A stretch of DNA of 64,000 bases from NCBI RefSeq assembly GCF_041260155.1, contig NC_091935.1, positions 3,700,001-3,764,000 on the forward strand, written 5' to 3'. A program made the translations under genes and the position numbers. The notes beneath the pieces were generated by a model. It saw only the letters and a program-made list of their open reading frames with translations, was not told the DNA's origin and did no database searches. This DNA is from Ptychodera flava. Taxonomy: Eukaryota; Hemichordata; Enteropneusta; Ptychoderidae. Of the stretch, positions 45,637 to 59,034 are shown piece by piece. The stretch's first letter is position 1. Every line of letters begins with the position of its first letter.

Positions 45637-48353
45637 ATTGAACTGGTTTGTCAGCAAGCCATACAAAAGCCATAGAGTGGCATGTCAGCAAGTCGGCTTG
45701 TTATGGCTTGTTGGTAAACCAGAGGAATCCTTAAACCGGTGTGCGGGGTATAAAAGGCCCCTAACTTATTGAAAATTCATAATGGCGCTTGAGTGACAAC
45801 TGGCGATAGCTAGGTAGACCGCTCCGTGAAAATCGGCCTAAACGATTCTTAAACATATATTATTGGCATACCATGAACATAGACTGTTTCATAAATACCT
45901 AGGCCATACAGGTATATCTGCAAAGTTTCACAAAGTTTTTTAAAACTACGACAATTAGGGGAAAAATCGCTTTCTGAACAAAGGGAATGGCCCTCAGGAG
46001 ACAGTCGTTCCATGATTCAAACAATTGTCAATCATTCGGTGACGCGCAGAGGCGTAAACTGGTCAAACATTTGCTGTGCATACGAGAACAATTACGATGT
46101 AAACAAACTATATGTAAACTTAGACTTATATCAGCGGGTGAAAGATGGAAACTTTGTGTTGCCATCAACTCTTTTGCTAGCGTTTATGGTGCAATGACAT
46201 CACGAAAGTGAACCATTTTCAGACGTGACTTAGCAAGAGGACTAGTCCGTAAGCTTACCCGTAGTACGATGTTTTCTAGCGAAAAGCGCGTAAGCAGAGT
46301 CCGTAGTTTGCACTGAGAATGGCATCGAAAATAACCATCAAAACATGGCGGTAGCCTCCATGATCAATTTAATTATTGTCAGTCGAAGACAAGAGAGATG
46401 ATTTCAACTTTAGTATAATTAATTTTCCACACCTCATCAGTAATATTCCACTCTCACCTGCTTATGGGGTATACATTTCCCAGCTTATACGATATGCAAG
46501 AGCATGCAGTTCATATGGTGATTTTGTAGAGAGACATGGCCATCTCTCTTTCAAACTGTTAAATCAAGGTTACACCAGAGCAAGACTTGTCTCTACATTC
46601 AAACGCTTTTTTGGCAGGTATCGCAAGCTGGTAGATAAATACAATATCTCTCTCTTCGACAAATGATCACTGATGGCATCGGTGACATTGGGCCTTAGTT
46701 AGTGACCACTACCTATCTGACTTACAGATTGATATATGGCGGGTGCCACATGTGGGGCAGGATGCGCTTACTATTTTCGAAGCACCTGACATCACTTCTT
46801 GGTCTTTTGGCCAGAGGTCCATATATCTTTCTTTCATGAATTTGACTTTGTTTGTACCGTCTATTTACTGTCTGTTCTGTGCTGTTTTGTGTCTATGTTT
46901 ACAACTATTGTCTTACAAATTTTGACCTAGTGTTATTGGATTATGGATTGGTATGATTGCGATTATTTTTATATCCACGTTTTTAACAACTTCCCCCTTC
47001 CAAATCTACGGCCGAACTTGACGGTACTGAACAGTTGTTTGGGATATATATGCTGCCCCCGAAAACGGCCGTATGTACACGTGTTTTTACACATGGAAAT
47101 GACATGTCGCGTTCGGAGGGCTGGTACTAGTAAGGTTTTGACATATCGATTATCCCAGTTACATTTGGACTTCTGTGATGAAAATTTAACAAAAATTGTA
47201 AGATATTTGAACAGTTGAAACATTCAATCTTTCAGTTCAAGATGAGCAAGTAAGCGCCATCACCCAATCTTGTAAACGCTTTAGGATACGCGTGTCTGAG
47301 GACAGCTCATTGATTCCGCGCTACATCGTAATAATATTTCGTCAAAAGCTGGACTTTAATTCCTTCAATAACCATGGAGGTAGAAAGAAAGACGGAGAGG
47401 AACCCAGTCTGTCATTGATTCCAGTTGAAGGTTAACAAACGTTTCGAGCAAAACTTGCAATTACTCCGAAAATAAACATAACTTGTGATAATTTTTTCGA
47501 TATCACCCCGCCGCCAAGCAACCGAGCAACTGACCGCGATCGCTATTACAAATTTCGTGATACACGAGATTCAAGGAAGTCTCGACCCTTCCGTGAATTT
47601 CCTTTGTTTTTTGCGATCGGTCATGACGTCGCCGTTTACCTATTTCCTACCATTTTCCTGACATGTTCCTTTTCCTTCCTAGTTTTTCTTTCTTTCTTTT
47701 TTCTTTCGAGTATTGTCATGGCATAACTGAAACGAACCGGGAAACGAAGGCTGCAGTGTACGTACCCAAGCCTGAGTGTGATTTGAGAGCAAACAGATTA
47801 CGCAGATAATATGCGCAACCGTTGCCAACAGACTCATTATGCAGAACCATGCCCCAAAACGCCCACCCAAACTTGGCACTAATCCTGATCCCGGTCCATT
47901 TCGAGCCGGGCTTTAAAGTGGTCAGAAATTGGTTTGTCGGTAAGCCACATTGCAGTAAGATTGGCTTATCTTCAAACCACATTGAACCAGAATTTGCTTA
48001 CTGTTGTGAAGTGTGGTATTGGTTTATAAATAAGCCACTGTTCAGCATTATCTGGTATATGGGCAAGCCACAGTATCTTAAACATGGCTTGCTAGCAAGC
48101 CTACTTCATATAAGAGTGGATTGTCTGTAAATCATTTTTCAGTACTAAGTGGCTTACTGGCAAGCTGAAGTGATCTTTGCTAGGCATGTATATATGCCAT
48201 ATCAAAAATCAAACTGGCATGCACAGAAACCAGACTTGGCATGCCAGAAAGCCAAAATAAGCCAAAATTCACAACTCGAAACAATCCGTTAACTGACAAA
48301 CCAGCTGGTTTATTTTTGGCTTGAATTTAACTGGCCGACAAACCAGAAAAATT
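45637..48353. repeat. Region rich in TGGCTTGCNNGCAAGCCA-like motifs
   Basis: The left edge (aactggtttgtcagcaagcc at 45637) and right edge (complement of ctggtttgtcggccag at about 48350) are inverted relatives. Between 47920 and 48350 at least ten imperfect copies of ggtttgt...aagcca, ggcttgctagcaagcc and ggcttactggcaagc occur in both orientations. It may be the subterminal motif array of one DNA transposon; the LINE fragment at 46.4-47.0 kb would then be nested. Confidence 0.4.
46376..46970 (+). pseudogene. LINE-type RT protein C-terminus and 3' end, copy B
   Basis: The frame to 46666 reads DKRDDFNFSIINFPHLISNI, then SPAYGVYISQLIRYARACSS, FVERHGHLSFKLLNQGYT and FKRFFGRYRKLVDKYNISL. This is the conserved tail of a widespread family of invertebrate and fish reverse-transcriptase proteins. 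The following UTR (CHVGQDALTIFEAPD in one frame) ends at attggattatggattggtat with gattgcgattattttt. It is a 5'-truncated copy without the RT core. The same 3' end recurs at 32119-32323 and, inverted, near 50684. Confidence 0.75.
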
Positions 48354-48670
48354 TGCAGTGTAGCAGTTTTGGTATAGCAGCCTTTGTGATTAGCGGGCTC
48401 TTCTGTAAGCATCTTTGCCAAAGAAATGATAATCGACAAGCCACTACTCTGGTTGATCTCTGGTACCCTACTCGATCGTACGCCGACCGATAGGCTCAAT
48501 GGTGTTAAGTGGTGCAGAATCCGGGTGACTGAAACAAGTTTGTGGTTGGTCGCTGCTAGCCTGCTCGTACGACGACAGATAGACTCAGATGTGATAGTTA
48601 TTATCTTCATAGCTTTATACTTCAGTGTCTAATAAACACTTTTTTCTTCAACACAAGACTGTATAAACGA
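46971..48670. other. No gene recognised
   Basis: Apart from the motif array, 47220-47920 is CpG-richer and non-coding, with no family-like frame. Confidence 0.35.
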
Positions 48671-51600
48671 GTTAACTGGCAGTGCGTATGTGTAATATTA
48701 TTTAAGTCTTCCCAACCTGACAATAGGCAATGAAAACCTGTAGAGCGGAGAAAAGATTTCTCGGCAACAGCAAACTTCTAAAAAAATCGGGATCGAATTT
48801 GGTTATTTTTTAGACCATTGCAAGATTCCTCGAGCCACATAAAATGCACTAGTGTGTTGCTGACATGGGTAAAATGCTGTACCGCGCTAATTGTGGTAAA
48901 CGTAAAATCTTGATTTACTAACACCTACCAATCTTGTGATGTTCTAAAGACCATGGGGACGTAGGTCATTTGTGTGCACATGGTACTAAATCCCAATGGC
49001 AAGGACACTGCCAAGAAAAGGGTATGGACAAATGTATGTCCAAATAGACAAATGTTTGTCCAACAAGACCTCATAATATTGGCCATGACTTTACTCTGTT
49101 CCACTTACAGAGGTGGTGCGAATCTCATGAATTATATGGCTTTTTACATTTTTGAATGTTTCTTTTGTTCTAGTTTTCTCTTGTCATTCTGTAGTTTCCT
49201 GCATAATATCATCAAGATGGTTCATGTATTGTTTGAGATGAGCAGTTGGCAAACAGTTAGTGGCACTACTTGGGACAAACGATTGTGAAATGCTTAAGCT
49301 TACACTGTCCGGGTTTTTGGCATTCAGATTTTTTTTGCATGGAGCCGAAATTTGGAACATGCCATAAGAAATGCATATACATGTATATGGTTTACTTCAA
49401 GATAAGATGCCTTTGACATTGTTGTTCGATAGAAGAGGAAAAGGTTGCCATGATCATCTACCGTTTTTTTTATTGGACCCAACAACCACTTGTGATGGTA
49501 CCATGGTACCATATTGAATTACAGAATGACCAATCAATGATGGCACCCAACCAAAATACAATGGCCCTTAATTCAAATTGCTTAAAAATAAAAAAATAAA
49601 CGATGCTCTAGCAACGCTAATCAAAGTTTGGTACAGCAATCATATGTTGTCATAAATAAAAATAGCTGATGAGGTCCTCGAGATTCTCATTGCCTCATGA
49701 TTAGGATACAAATACTCAAAATCTCAAAGTATGAACAGAAAAACCTGAAAGAAGCCATGAATGATATAGACTTGCAGATTTACTTTTCCAATCACGGCCA
49801 CTCATACAAACTAAACCTATTGGCCTAGTCACATGTCATTTCTTGTACAATGAGATACTGGTGGTTTCATATAAAAGGGAATTACACAGCTGTTAACCTC
49901 TTTGAAGAAGTTTGCTTTCACTGTTTTGATGTTAAACTTCCGACAAGGTTTAATGTCAGTTTGGTACTATAGTTCTATAATTTCAGCATTTCCGTATGAT
50001 TAATTCCAGTAATGCACATGAGCTTCAAGAACAATACAGACAATTCGAATACTCTTCTAGAACTTGTTTACTAGAGTTTGGCTTGAAGGGCCTCTGCTTG
50101 TAACTTTTCATGATTCTTTTCACTACTTTTGTTCATAATGTCAACCATATTTTCTTGCTGTACTTCCTAAAGCACGTTGAGATACACAGTATTGAGCATG
50201 TCAACTTGGCCTGCAATAGTTTAAACTACATAATTATTGTTAATGTGTGAATTTTAGGCAGGACTAAATTTCAAACAAAAGTAATAAGAGCATTTAGCAT
50301 GCGTGGACCCTGCGTCAGCAAGCTAAATTGAAGATGTTTGAACATGCTTTTTGTGAGTTCAAGAACTTGCAAATGGTAACCAAAAATCTTGTGAGAAAAA
50401 AATAGTAAAAAAGTTACAGCTAGTTGCCCTTTCAGAACACGCTGAATGGATGAAAGACGCATGTGTGTTAAGGTATTGGTCTGAGACTTCGACATTTCAG
50501 AGTCAAAAGTTCTGATGGTAATGACTTTACAGTAGACAAGAATTCATTTCCTAGTATATAGAAATGAACTTTTTGCAAATTTTTGTGATTTAAATCAAGT
50601 CACGTGACTAGCAGATGATATTTTTCCACCAAAATCACACTTGGAAAATAGTAAGATATTTCAACCACTAGAAAAAACTCAGAATCATACCAATCTATAA
50701 TCCAATAACACTAGGTCAAATTTCAAAATTTATTGAAATGAAATTGCTAGCAGATTCGCAATACCTTTGCACAATAAAGCTCGTGTAACAACCACTGATT
50801 ATGTCAAAATTATTTAATATTCGCAATACCTTTCTTCAAAAACCTTTTAAAAATCTAACATTTTTTGCATTTCACAGACCTTTTTAAACAATAATAAGCA
50901 ACGTCATATCATTTCCTTTATTATATGTTGTTTCTTATGTTGAGGGATAATTACTTTTAATGAATATACAGGAAAACATACAAAAACGTTTGTGTTTAGA
51001 AGTTTAAGCTTTTCAACCTTACACCATTAAAGACTTGCCTACTCCATGTCTGTCACTTTTCGGCTCAATTGACGCTTTCCTATACCAACAGAGCACAACT
51101 GAGTAACAGTGATGACGTCAGTATTGTTTTCAGGACATCATGCCAGCTTCGTGATTTGGCTATTGACCTTACTCACTGACCTGCAACTGCATTCAATCCG
51201 GATTCATGCGTTTGTCGGTTAATGTAACGATCTCATAAAATTTTAGGAGAAGGGGGCAAAAGTCAGCTGTGATACCTGTTTATACTGAGTGCAATTCGAT
51301 GAATTCAGCGTGGGTGGAGTACAATCGAACATTAATCCAAAGTTTTAATCATTAAATGCATGAATCGCAGAATTTCAAATGGGGGCAAAAGTCAGCCACA
51401 AAACCTTTGTATACAGAATGCAATCAGCGAACGGTGCTTGGGTGGTTGTTATCAATACATGTAGCAGCTTTCACAAGTATTTGTCATTTTTTATTGTAGT
51501 ATGACCCGAATACCCATCTTTCAATCTGTGAATTGGCCAGGCTCATATAGTGCAGTGCAATATAAAACCCTATAAAATGAGACGTTAAAAAAACGACAGT

Positions 51601-52140
51601 CAAAGCCCCAGTTAACAATGAGCAGATAATTTCCAAATCAACATGGAAAATAATCTAAGCGTAGCAATAACATCTTGGAGCAAGATAGGACTTAGTTTTG
51701 AAGTATTAAATTAGCAGTTAGAGGTGAAATGGTCTCTACATTGATTTTTGTGTTTTAAAAGTCTTGTGTTATTAAAGGTATCATAACTTACAAATGCACG
51801 TGATTCAAATAGGGTGTTTGAAAGTGAAGATGTGGACAACAAATTATTATATTGGAATTTCACCCAAAGTATTATTTCGCTTCTCATGGTAGTCTACAGC
51901 TAAACTATGAACTATTTTCCTGACAAAACCTGCTATATCTGTAGTAAGTATATGTAAGTTTGTTAAACAAGTTTCATAAACGATAATAGTGCACTCTTTA
52001 CCAAGTCAAACTACAAAAGACAGTAAATATTACAGCTATTGTCCTTTTAGCAATCACATAAAAAAGCTTTGAAAACAAGATGCCTTCCCTGACCTGTCAC
52101 GAAAACCGAACATAATTAACATCATTCTATAAAATGGACA
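48671..52140. other. No gene recognised
   Basis: AT-rich intergenic-like sequence. The only recognisable item is a short inverted LINE 3' end near 50684. The 3' UTR or regulatory region of the receptor gene to the right may extend into it, but I see no clear signal. Confidence 0.4.
50684..50735 (-). mobile_element. LINE 3'-end fragment, copy C
   Basis: atcataccaatctataatcc followed by aataacactaggtcaaa is the reverse complement of the last about 45 bp of copies A and B. It is a very short 5'-truncated insertion. Confidence 0.65.
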
Positions 52141-52350
52141 TTAACCCTTTGAGCGCCAAAGTCAATCTTTGTCGCCTTTATAGATTATACCCCAGTTAAT
52201 TTTTTTCAGATTTTCGCCAAAAATTGTGATACAAAATATATCAAATTATGTCCATTTGCTCCGAAATAATAAAAGCAATACAGAAAATTACAATTGGTGA
52301 AATGTCACACTGAAACTTTGGCGGAAATATTACAGCACTCAGAGGGTTAA
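52141..52350. mobile_element. piggyBac-type MITE
   Basis: TTAA at 52141-52144 and 52347-52350. The terminal inverted repeats CCCTTTGAGCGCC and, on the other strand, CCCTCTGAGTGCT are piggyBac-like. It is 210 bp and non-coding. Confidence 0.8.
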
Positions 52351-52384
52351 CTGTACCTTTTGGTCAATTTTTCTGTATGTTTTG

Positions 52385-52690
52385 TTGTTTGTATCGACTG
52401 CACCTACTTGTTCTACTCCACAGAGCATGCTAGAAAAACAAATAACATTCTGTTTGACAAAATACCCTGTATATGTGTAAAGATAATAATCATTGTTACT
52501 GATGACAATTAAATTCTAGTCGAGAGTTGAATTCACTTTTAAACAGTAACAATGCTGACTCTCTACATATGGCTGTTTTGATAAGCAAAAAAAACTTGAC
52601 CTTCTTCACACTTTGGGAGTAGAACAAGAAACTGCAATGGATACACAAAACAAAACCATAAAAAATTAGCCAGAGGTTACGGCTTCAAAT
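52385..52690. repeat. Dispersed repeat, copy 3
   Basis: See 42880-43190: shared ttctgtttgacaaaatac, tgtatatgtgtaaa, cattgttactgatgacaatt, aacagtaacaatgct and gtagaacaagaaactgca. It lies directly to the right of the piggyBac-type MITE. Confidence 0.55.
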
Positions 52691-53181
52691 TAAGAACCTA
52701 ACACATATTTCATGTTAATCAGAAATTTAAGTCCCCTCCCTTAAGTCCCCACATCCGAAAATATCCCAAATACCCCAAAATATGAGCTTTCCTGCAACAT
52801 TTCTGACGCAAAGGAAAAAATTCTGACGCAAAGGAAGTCACACAGCTGAAATTTTGTTACACAATTTGCAAATTCTTGTCTGTCATTTACAGTAACAGTA
52901 TTAAACATACCAAGATTACGTGTATGCCTCTTGCAAATTATAACGACTTGTGCAGATAATATCCACGATTACCAAGATTTGCTGAATTCTTGCATGGAAA
53001 TACAGAATGTTCAAAACCATGTTTCAAATGGTTTGGGAAATTCAACTTTAATTTAAGAAGAATGACGCAGTACAAATTCAAATTTTTAAAGAAATTTATA
53101 TTTGGTAATTTTGCGTTGGCATGCTGTTTGGTTTTCATTGCCTGCCAATATTGTTTTTATGCATCCACAGTGGTTGATTAA

Positions 53182-53499
53182 TCAATCATTACTGTCAAAC
53201 CTATGCATGTCAAATCTGGGTTGATGACAGCCGTTAATCGTGCTGTAATGACTGTCATCTACTGTTGTTGGTGTGAGGCAACCAGGTGGAGGGATTATAC
53301 CATCAGAAATGTCTTCATTATGAAGATTGTCTCCTGTGTGATCAATGTCTGATACCAGATGACTATAATCAAAGCTGCTGCGATCTGTATTCCTCTCCTT
53401 ATCGGTACTGTGACTATTTGGGAATATCTCGTTCGTGTTTGGAAGTCTTGTAATCCAAATCTTCATCGATAAGCACACATTCAGTGTCTTCTGGTACCA
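53182..53499 (-). CDS. Last exon: cytoplasmic tail with tyrosine motifs
   Basis: Acceptor cgttaatatcag|TGG at 53500-53502. In phase 1 it reads [20 protein letters not shown] and stops at 53414-53416. In phase 0 the exon is open to 53182 and encodes [18 protein letters not shown], then [20 protein letters not shown] and [24 protein letters not shown] fits the S-x-Y-x-x-I/L form of an ITIM, and FDYSHL is a near match. The protein-like quality switches frame near ccc aaa (about 53417), so a one-base indel or alternative splicing is likely. No YxxQ STAT3-type motif is seen. Confidence 0.5.
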   Translation of the reverse strand, partial: WYQKTLNVCLSMKIWITRLPNTNEIFPNSHSTDKERNTDRSSFDYSHLVSDIDHTGDNLHNEDISDGIIPPPGCLTPTTVDDSHYSTINGCHQPRFDMHRFDSND

Positions 53500-56400
53500 C
53501 TGATATTAACGGCATTATCTCATCATTTCTTATCTGTTCTAGTCCGTATTGAAACTAGATGTGAGTATTTTGTTTATTTTTTGAATCCTGGTAGTTTAAA
53601 TCATTAGGCCAAAGTAATTAAATTCTTTGTTTTGCGTCCACTCTAAACGGGAAACGGTACGCGTCTAAGCGGCTGAAAAACACACAAGAGAAAATTAATA
53701 CAATGTAATTTGATTGCGCCAAATAAAAAATTGTAACAAAATTTTAGTTCAGAAAAGCTAAGCGGTCATGTCCTAAAATTTCCTATTCAAATACACTGTG
53801 TGTGTTTTTCATGGAAACCTTAAAAACCTACGCTGGTGGGGACGCAAAACAAATAATTTAATTACTTTGGCCTTATTGATAGTTACACATCTAGACTACC
53901 CTGATTCTGATAACAGATATGACAAACGAATTATTTCATCATCATCATTGTCATTATTTTTTGTCTGTGGAGTCCTGTCCAATAGTTTATATGAATGCTT
54001 GAAATGCGTTAAACGCATCCAGTGACCTAATGTCTTCATCATCATCACCAATCCAATCAGGAATATCTTCAGTTGTTTCAGAACTATTTTCTGCATCCCT
54101 TCTCTCGCTGCGAATATATGCAGTGACTTGGCTGTGTACCTCTGTCGGCCTGTCCAGGTATTGGTTCCCCTTTGGGTGTGACAACAAGATCATCATAGAC
54201 TTTAAAGTTCTCTTGGACTTGTCTTTCTCTGGTAATAACTGCACTGTTGTATTCCTGTAAATTAAGATGATTTTAAAACATTAAATTTTCATGAAATTTC
54301 GTAACCTTCAAGGATATTTAAATCTTAAGAAAATTTGGTGCACCAAAGTATACCTGCTCAAATCTTCCTTATCAAAACAAAGTAGCATTCTGAGGTCCTT
54401 CTGAAGCTTCGTAGCAATATGTTAATTTGCAAATTGTTCACTGAGGGCCCAGTCTTCTCCAGTCTTGCCCAGAATGCTGTCTGCTTAACAATATATTTGA
54501 AATTCAATGCTGTTTTCAATTACTCATTTTCGTTTATAAATTTTCACAAAAAATTAGATTCATGCTGTGCACGGTTTGTTAAATTTGTCAGTCCATAAAA
54601 TAAGCTTCTAGATTACTCTGTGATAGAATTTAACACAAATTTTACATCAGATGTAATCTTATCAGAACTTTCATTATTTTCATTATTTCCTGTATGGATA
54701 ACTTTTTACTTTTGCATATTATGAGAATACCAATACTACTTACTTCAGAATCATAGGGAAGCTTGACTTTTGCTACAGGATCAGAGACACCAGTTCCCCT
54801 GACTTTCCTGTAGAGAAGTCGACCCATTACACCACAGAATATTAACAATATGGTTGCTCCAACTGTGATGGGGATTACTGGTACTGAGTCAAATTTGTTG
54901 TTTGTTTCTACACAGAGATAAACAAACTGCTTAAATAATTCGTAATTAATACATGAACTAGCAATATTAGTTTATATACGAACTTTACGAACTAAAAAAG
55001 CAGTTGAAATGATATTCAGAGGTCTTTAGTACTCTGTGTATAAAAATGAACTCATCTAGAATCCTAAAAGGATCTCAATAAAGGCACAAGCAATCACACC
55101 ATCTCTGAAAATTGCACTGCCTTTGTTCAGAAATGGTTGCGTGTACTAATATTTGAGACAAATGTACTTGGTATAGTTGCAACATACTGCTACAGTCAGG
55201 GAAGCTGAACATTACATATACAAGTTTACTTTTATGTATGTGACAAACAAGTTTGTAGATAACTTTGTAGATAAAAAGGACCGACTAATTTAGGTGTTGT
55301 TTGGATAGAACACACAAGGGAAGTGCTAAATTACTCATAGAGTTGATTTAGGGACTGAAGTTAACCCATTCACCGCCATTGTTTAACAACAATGTGTGGA
55401 CCTGTTCACAGGGAATTGGGGTGAACAGGTTAACGAGGACGGCACTCTGGCTAGGCAAACCATAATACAATGTATGCAGATCGATTCCATTCTGTTTTTA
55501 TGGACACGAGTTGATAAACAGAGCAGTGAGGTGTCATGTAGGCGTCTGTCTCTGTCAAATACAAGTTTTAAAGGTGTAATTCTTAGAAAATGCATGCCTT
55601 TCAATTTTACACTACATAAACGCAGAAATGTTTAATTTTCTGTACAATTTTCATACTATTATTCATGATGTGAAAGCCAATCCACCCATTGTCACTTAAA
55701 GGCGGAGCCTCCCTTTAAAAGGACACCAAGGTATGGCGGCGTTCACTGTGTAAGTGGACGCCAAATTTAACAGGCAACACGCGGGCACACGCTCCAGGAA
55801 ATGCCACTTTTTAGTTTTTCCCAGCCGCAAAAACACAGACAGACTGCCAAGCGGTCAGCGTGAAGTTGCTGCCGATTGAACTCTGTGGTTATATTCAAAG
55901 TTTAACGCGACTGGAAGACAATTTTTTGGAAATTCAAACGTTTGTGGTGGGGAATCAATGACCGTTGGCGATTTGAACCTACCGTCAATCAAAAGCTTGC
56001 GTAAACTCTGTTTGCAGGATTAGCAAAATGTGACAAAAGGTTGAGATCAGTTTGTGTAATTAATGTTATAGAAATCAAATATCATACTGACCATGTGTTT
56101 GACTGGGAGGAGAACTCCACTAATGCGAGAACCTGGGATTGAAAAGTGCGGCTTTAACTGTTGATAAATCCCATTTGATGAAGTCAAAAATTCTGCTTGT
56201 GCAAAGACAAAACAAGCTTGCTCTACAAGGGTTGTACATGAGAATTTACTATCGGCATACTGTGTTCCAGATTGTGGTAGCATTGCCATGCATAACCCTT
56301 GTCCATATGCAACAGTCTTATAATAACAAAATCAAGACATGAAAAATAGCATCAATGACGCTTTGCTCACATTTGGTTACATGTGGCAAGCCAGAATGAG

Positions 56401-56847
56401 TGTACGCACAATGGATTTTAGCTTGTGATATTCATGGTCGAGTGCATTTGAACAAATTTTGATGCACCTTCCATTGAAATACTAAATTGTTGGCAACTAC
56501 TTCAACTATTGATTACGTACATTTATACAACACCATGCAACCTAGTAAACCATAATTAGTTATGTAATCTACCATACCAAAGTAAAGGCGTCCTCTTCTA
56601 ATATTGTATTGCATGGAATTTATTTAGACAATATTTGGTCCCCTTAGAGTCTATGGTTGCACAATCGAATATTAAGGGAACATGTAAAAATGGGCGTTTT
56701 TAGGGCTGCCAATATTTACGATGCTGCAACACCTACATGATAATGTTATGTTTAAAACTGCCGTCTTGTGAATCAAGCATATCAGTATCATTGACAAATG
56801 TGGAAATTTCAAAACAAATATATATATATATATATAATAATATATAT

Positions 56848-56901
<54 letters not shown>

Positions 56902-58941
56902 ATATGACAACAGATATGTTCATCTATTACAAGCCCTTCAAACAAAATTTGTCAAAGAACAATTGAAATCGATCTCTGAAAATCAAGAGCAAACATTCAA
57001 AACCACTGAAGATCAAGTCCGTTTTCTTTTCAACAATAAATCCAAACAAAGCGGTTGGTCAAGATGTAGTTTCACCACGCATCCTCAAATTATGCTCCAA
57101 CCGTTTAGCAAATAATCTTTCCCGTTATTTTTGATATTGTACGTATACTGTATCTTCATTCGGGGTTCTAACCCACAATATACGGCATCAAGTACGTATA
57201 TGTGACTTTCTGTACTTTAAATCTTATATTGTTCAGGTTTGCAATACGCTTCTTTTTGTTTGACTGATTGTCTTTCTTTTCAACCAATATGCGAGAGAAC
57301 AATTGATTTTTCAGTGTCTGTAATAACCTTTCACAACATTTATGGACTTTCAATTTTGAAATAACATAAAGTTTAATTTAGTTTAGTTTAGTTTTTTCTT
57401 ACTCAGTTCGTCAGAATCAAACTCCAGCTTGACCTTCTTCTTTCCAAGGGCATTAGCCAGCCGTAACATCACGGTATAAGAGGCGCCATAGTCCAGTGGT
57501 AAATAACAGCTGTTGATATCTTCAATTTGATGTACACATTTTGTAAATTTTTTTCTGAAACTTAATCAGAATAATAATGACATTAATGATTAAAACAATG
57601 TAAATGATGAAGAAGGTCCTTTAGTGATATTAGTATGGTGAAATGCAACAGTTTTCAAACATTGTAATGATAACATAACTGTATTTGACCCTGCAATTAT
57701 ATGCAATATTTGAACTGAAAAAAAGAAAAGGATATAAAACAATACTCTCAGAATTTGACGTCTTGCAGCTGTTTATGATACTCAGTAGAGTGTTCTGATG
57801 GTGATGTTGTTTTTCACATTGCTGCCATTCTAGGGAGTCCAAAAGACGACACCTACGGCCCATAATGCACATGCAACGAATACACTGTTCCAAACTGCAC
57901 AGTATACATTTGGGTTGCTGCGAATCCGTAGCCTCTGCCACTCGGGTAGCTTGGTCATTGGAGTGGTAGGCCCACTCCCAGCAGAACACGTCAAGGAGTG
58001 GCAGGGCTCGTTTTCGCAGCAAACATTTGGGATGAGTCCGTTACTCCCTAACCTGCATTACAATTATAGTGAAAGTGGAAAATGTGTGTTTTCTCTTTAT
58101 AATGTAAAACTCTGTGCCTTTAACATGCAAGCCTCTTTGAAAAGATCAATATTATCAATCATAAAGAACAAGACAATGATGAAGGTGTCGATGTGACATA
58201 AGCTCTTGCAATGAATATATGCAGATTGATCAACAATACATCAGTTGACTGAAAAGCATTTAAACATGGAAGAGGAGTCGGACTCAATAAACACACAGAT
58301 AACCCAGGGCGCTCTATATTGTGTTGTTTTGATTAATTTAATCAATAAAATGCCTCATTTGTTGTTGTCGTCGATAATAATGATAAGTATAATTACATCG
58401 TAAAGGCAAAACTCAAGATTTCAGATTTAAAAATCTCGATGCTGCCTATATTATACATTGTATGATTAACAGGATATTAATGGTTTGTTGGAAATAGCAC
58501 TTGTACAGGCCTTCAATTGTATAAGAAAGGAGGGATGAATTAGCTCCATCACAGTCCCTCCATCACCATTTATAATTCTGTAGTAATTCTGTAGTACAAT
58601 AATGACTGGTATTGCAAAGTTTGAACCACCTGTCTTGGCAGTACCAAACCCTACAATATGCCATGGGAACAAAGACAACGGGCTTGGAGTACGCTGTGGC
58701 CCTTGAGCCTCGGTGATATTATTGCAAACATAAAGTAAGTTAGTGGAATATCGATCACCCTGGCATTATAGCAATTGAGAGATAGATTTACCAACCATAT
58801 GTATGAGGCCCATTGTTTCTACTTATAAGATGTACGATATTTTTGCAAGCGGAAAGGCAATATGATGTTTGCCTTCTGAAAATGTTTATGAATGCAGACC
58901 ACCTTGGGAATATACATTTAAGAGAGAAAGGGTGAGATACT

Positions 58942-59034
<93 letters not shown>

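Larger units (their letters stand above)
42413..46369. other. No gene recognised; dispersed repeats
   Basis: AT-rich, with many short open frames but no recognisable protein. It contains two copies of a repeat also found near 52.4 kb. A putative acceptor (tttatattccag at 44930) precedes gatgctggaaaactcac, but no coding frame with conserved features follows. Confidence 0.4.
54908..57402 (-). other. Receptor intron
   Basis: No exon-like segment with WSxWS or FN3 features was found on the minus strand. It holds a (TA)n tract, a tRNA-like SINE trace at 57157-57191 and a TTAACCCATTCACCGCC terminus (55363) resembling a piggyBac-type MITE end. Open frames at 56047-56289 have no recognisable domain. 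Confidence 0.4.

Noticed and set aside
49660..49720. Hammerhead ribozyme at ctgatgaggtcctcgaga
   Set aside because: The GAAA element is replaced by GAGA and stem II does not pair properly.
56047..56289. Possible second receptor-domain exon with a WSS motif
   Set aside because: The frame showing WSSPPS has a stop just before it and no convincing acceptor. The phases of the flanking exons already join without it.
57830..58045. Extra receptor exon with YCAVW
   Set aside because: Only one frame is open from the candidate acceptor. It contains no domain match and would sit between two halves that already pair in phase.
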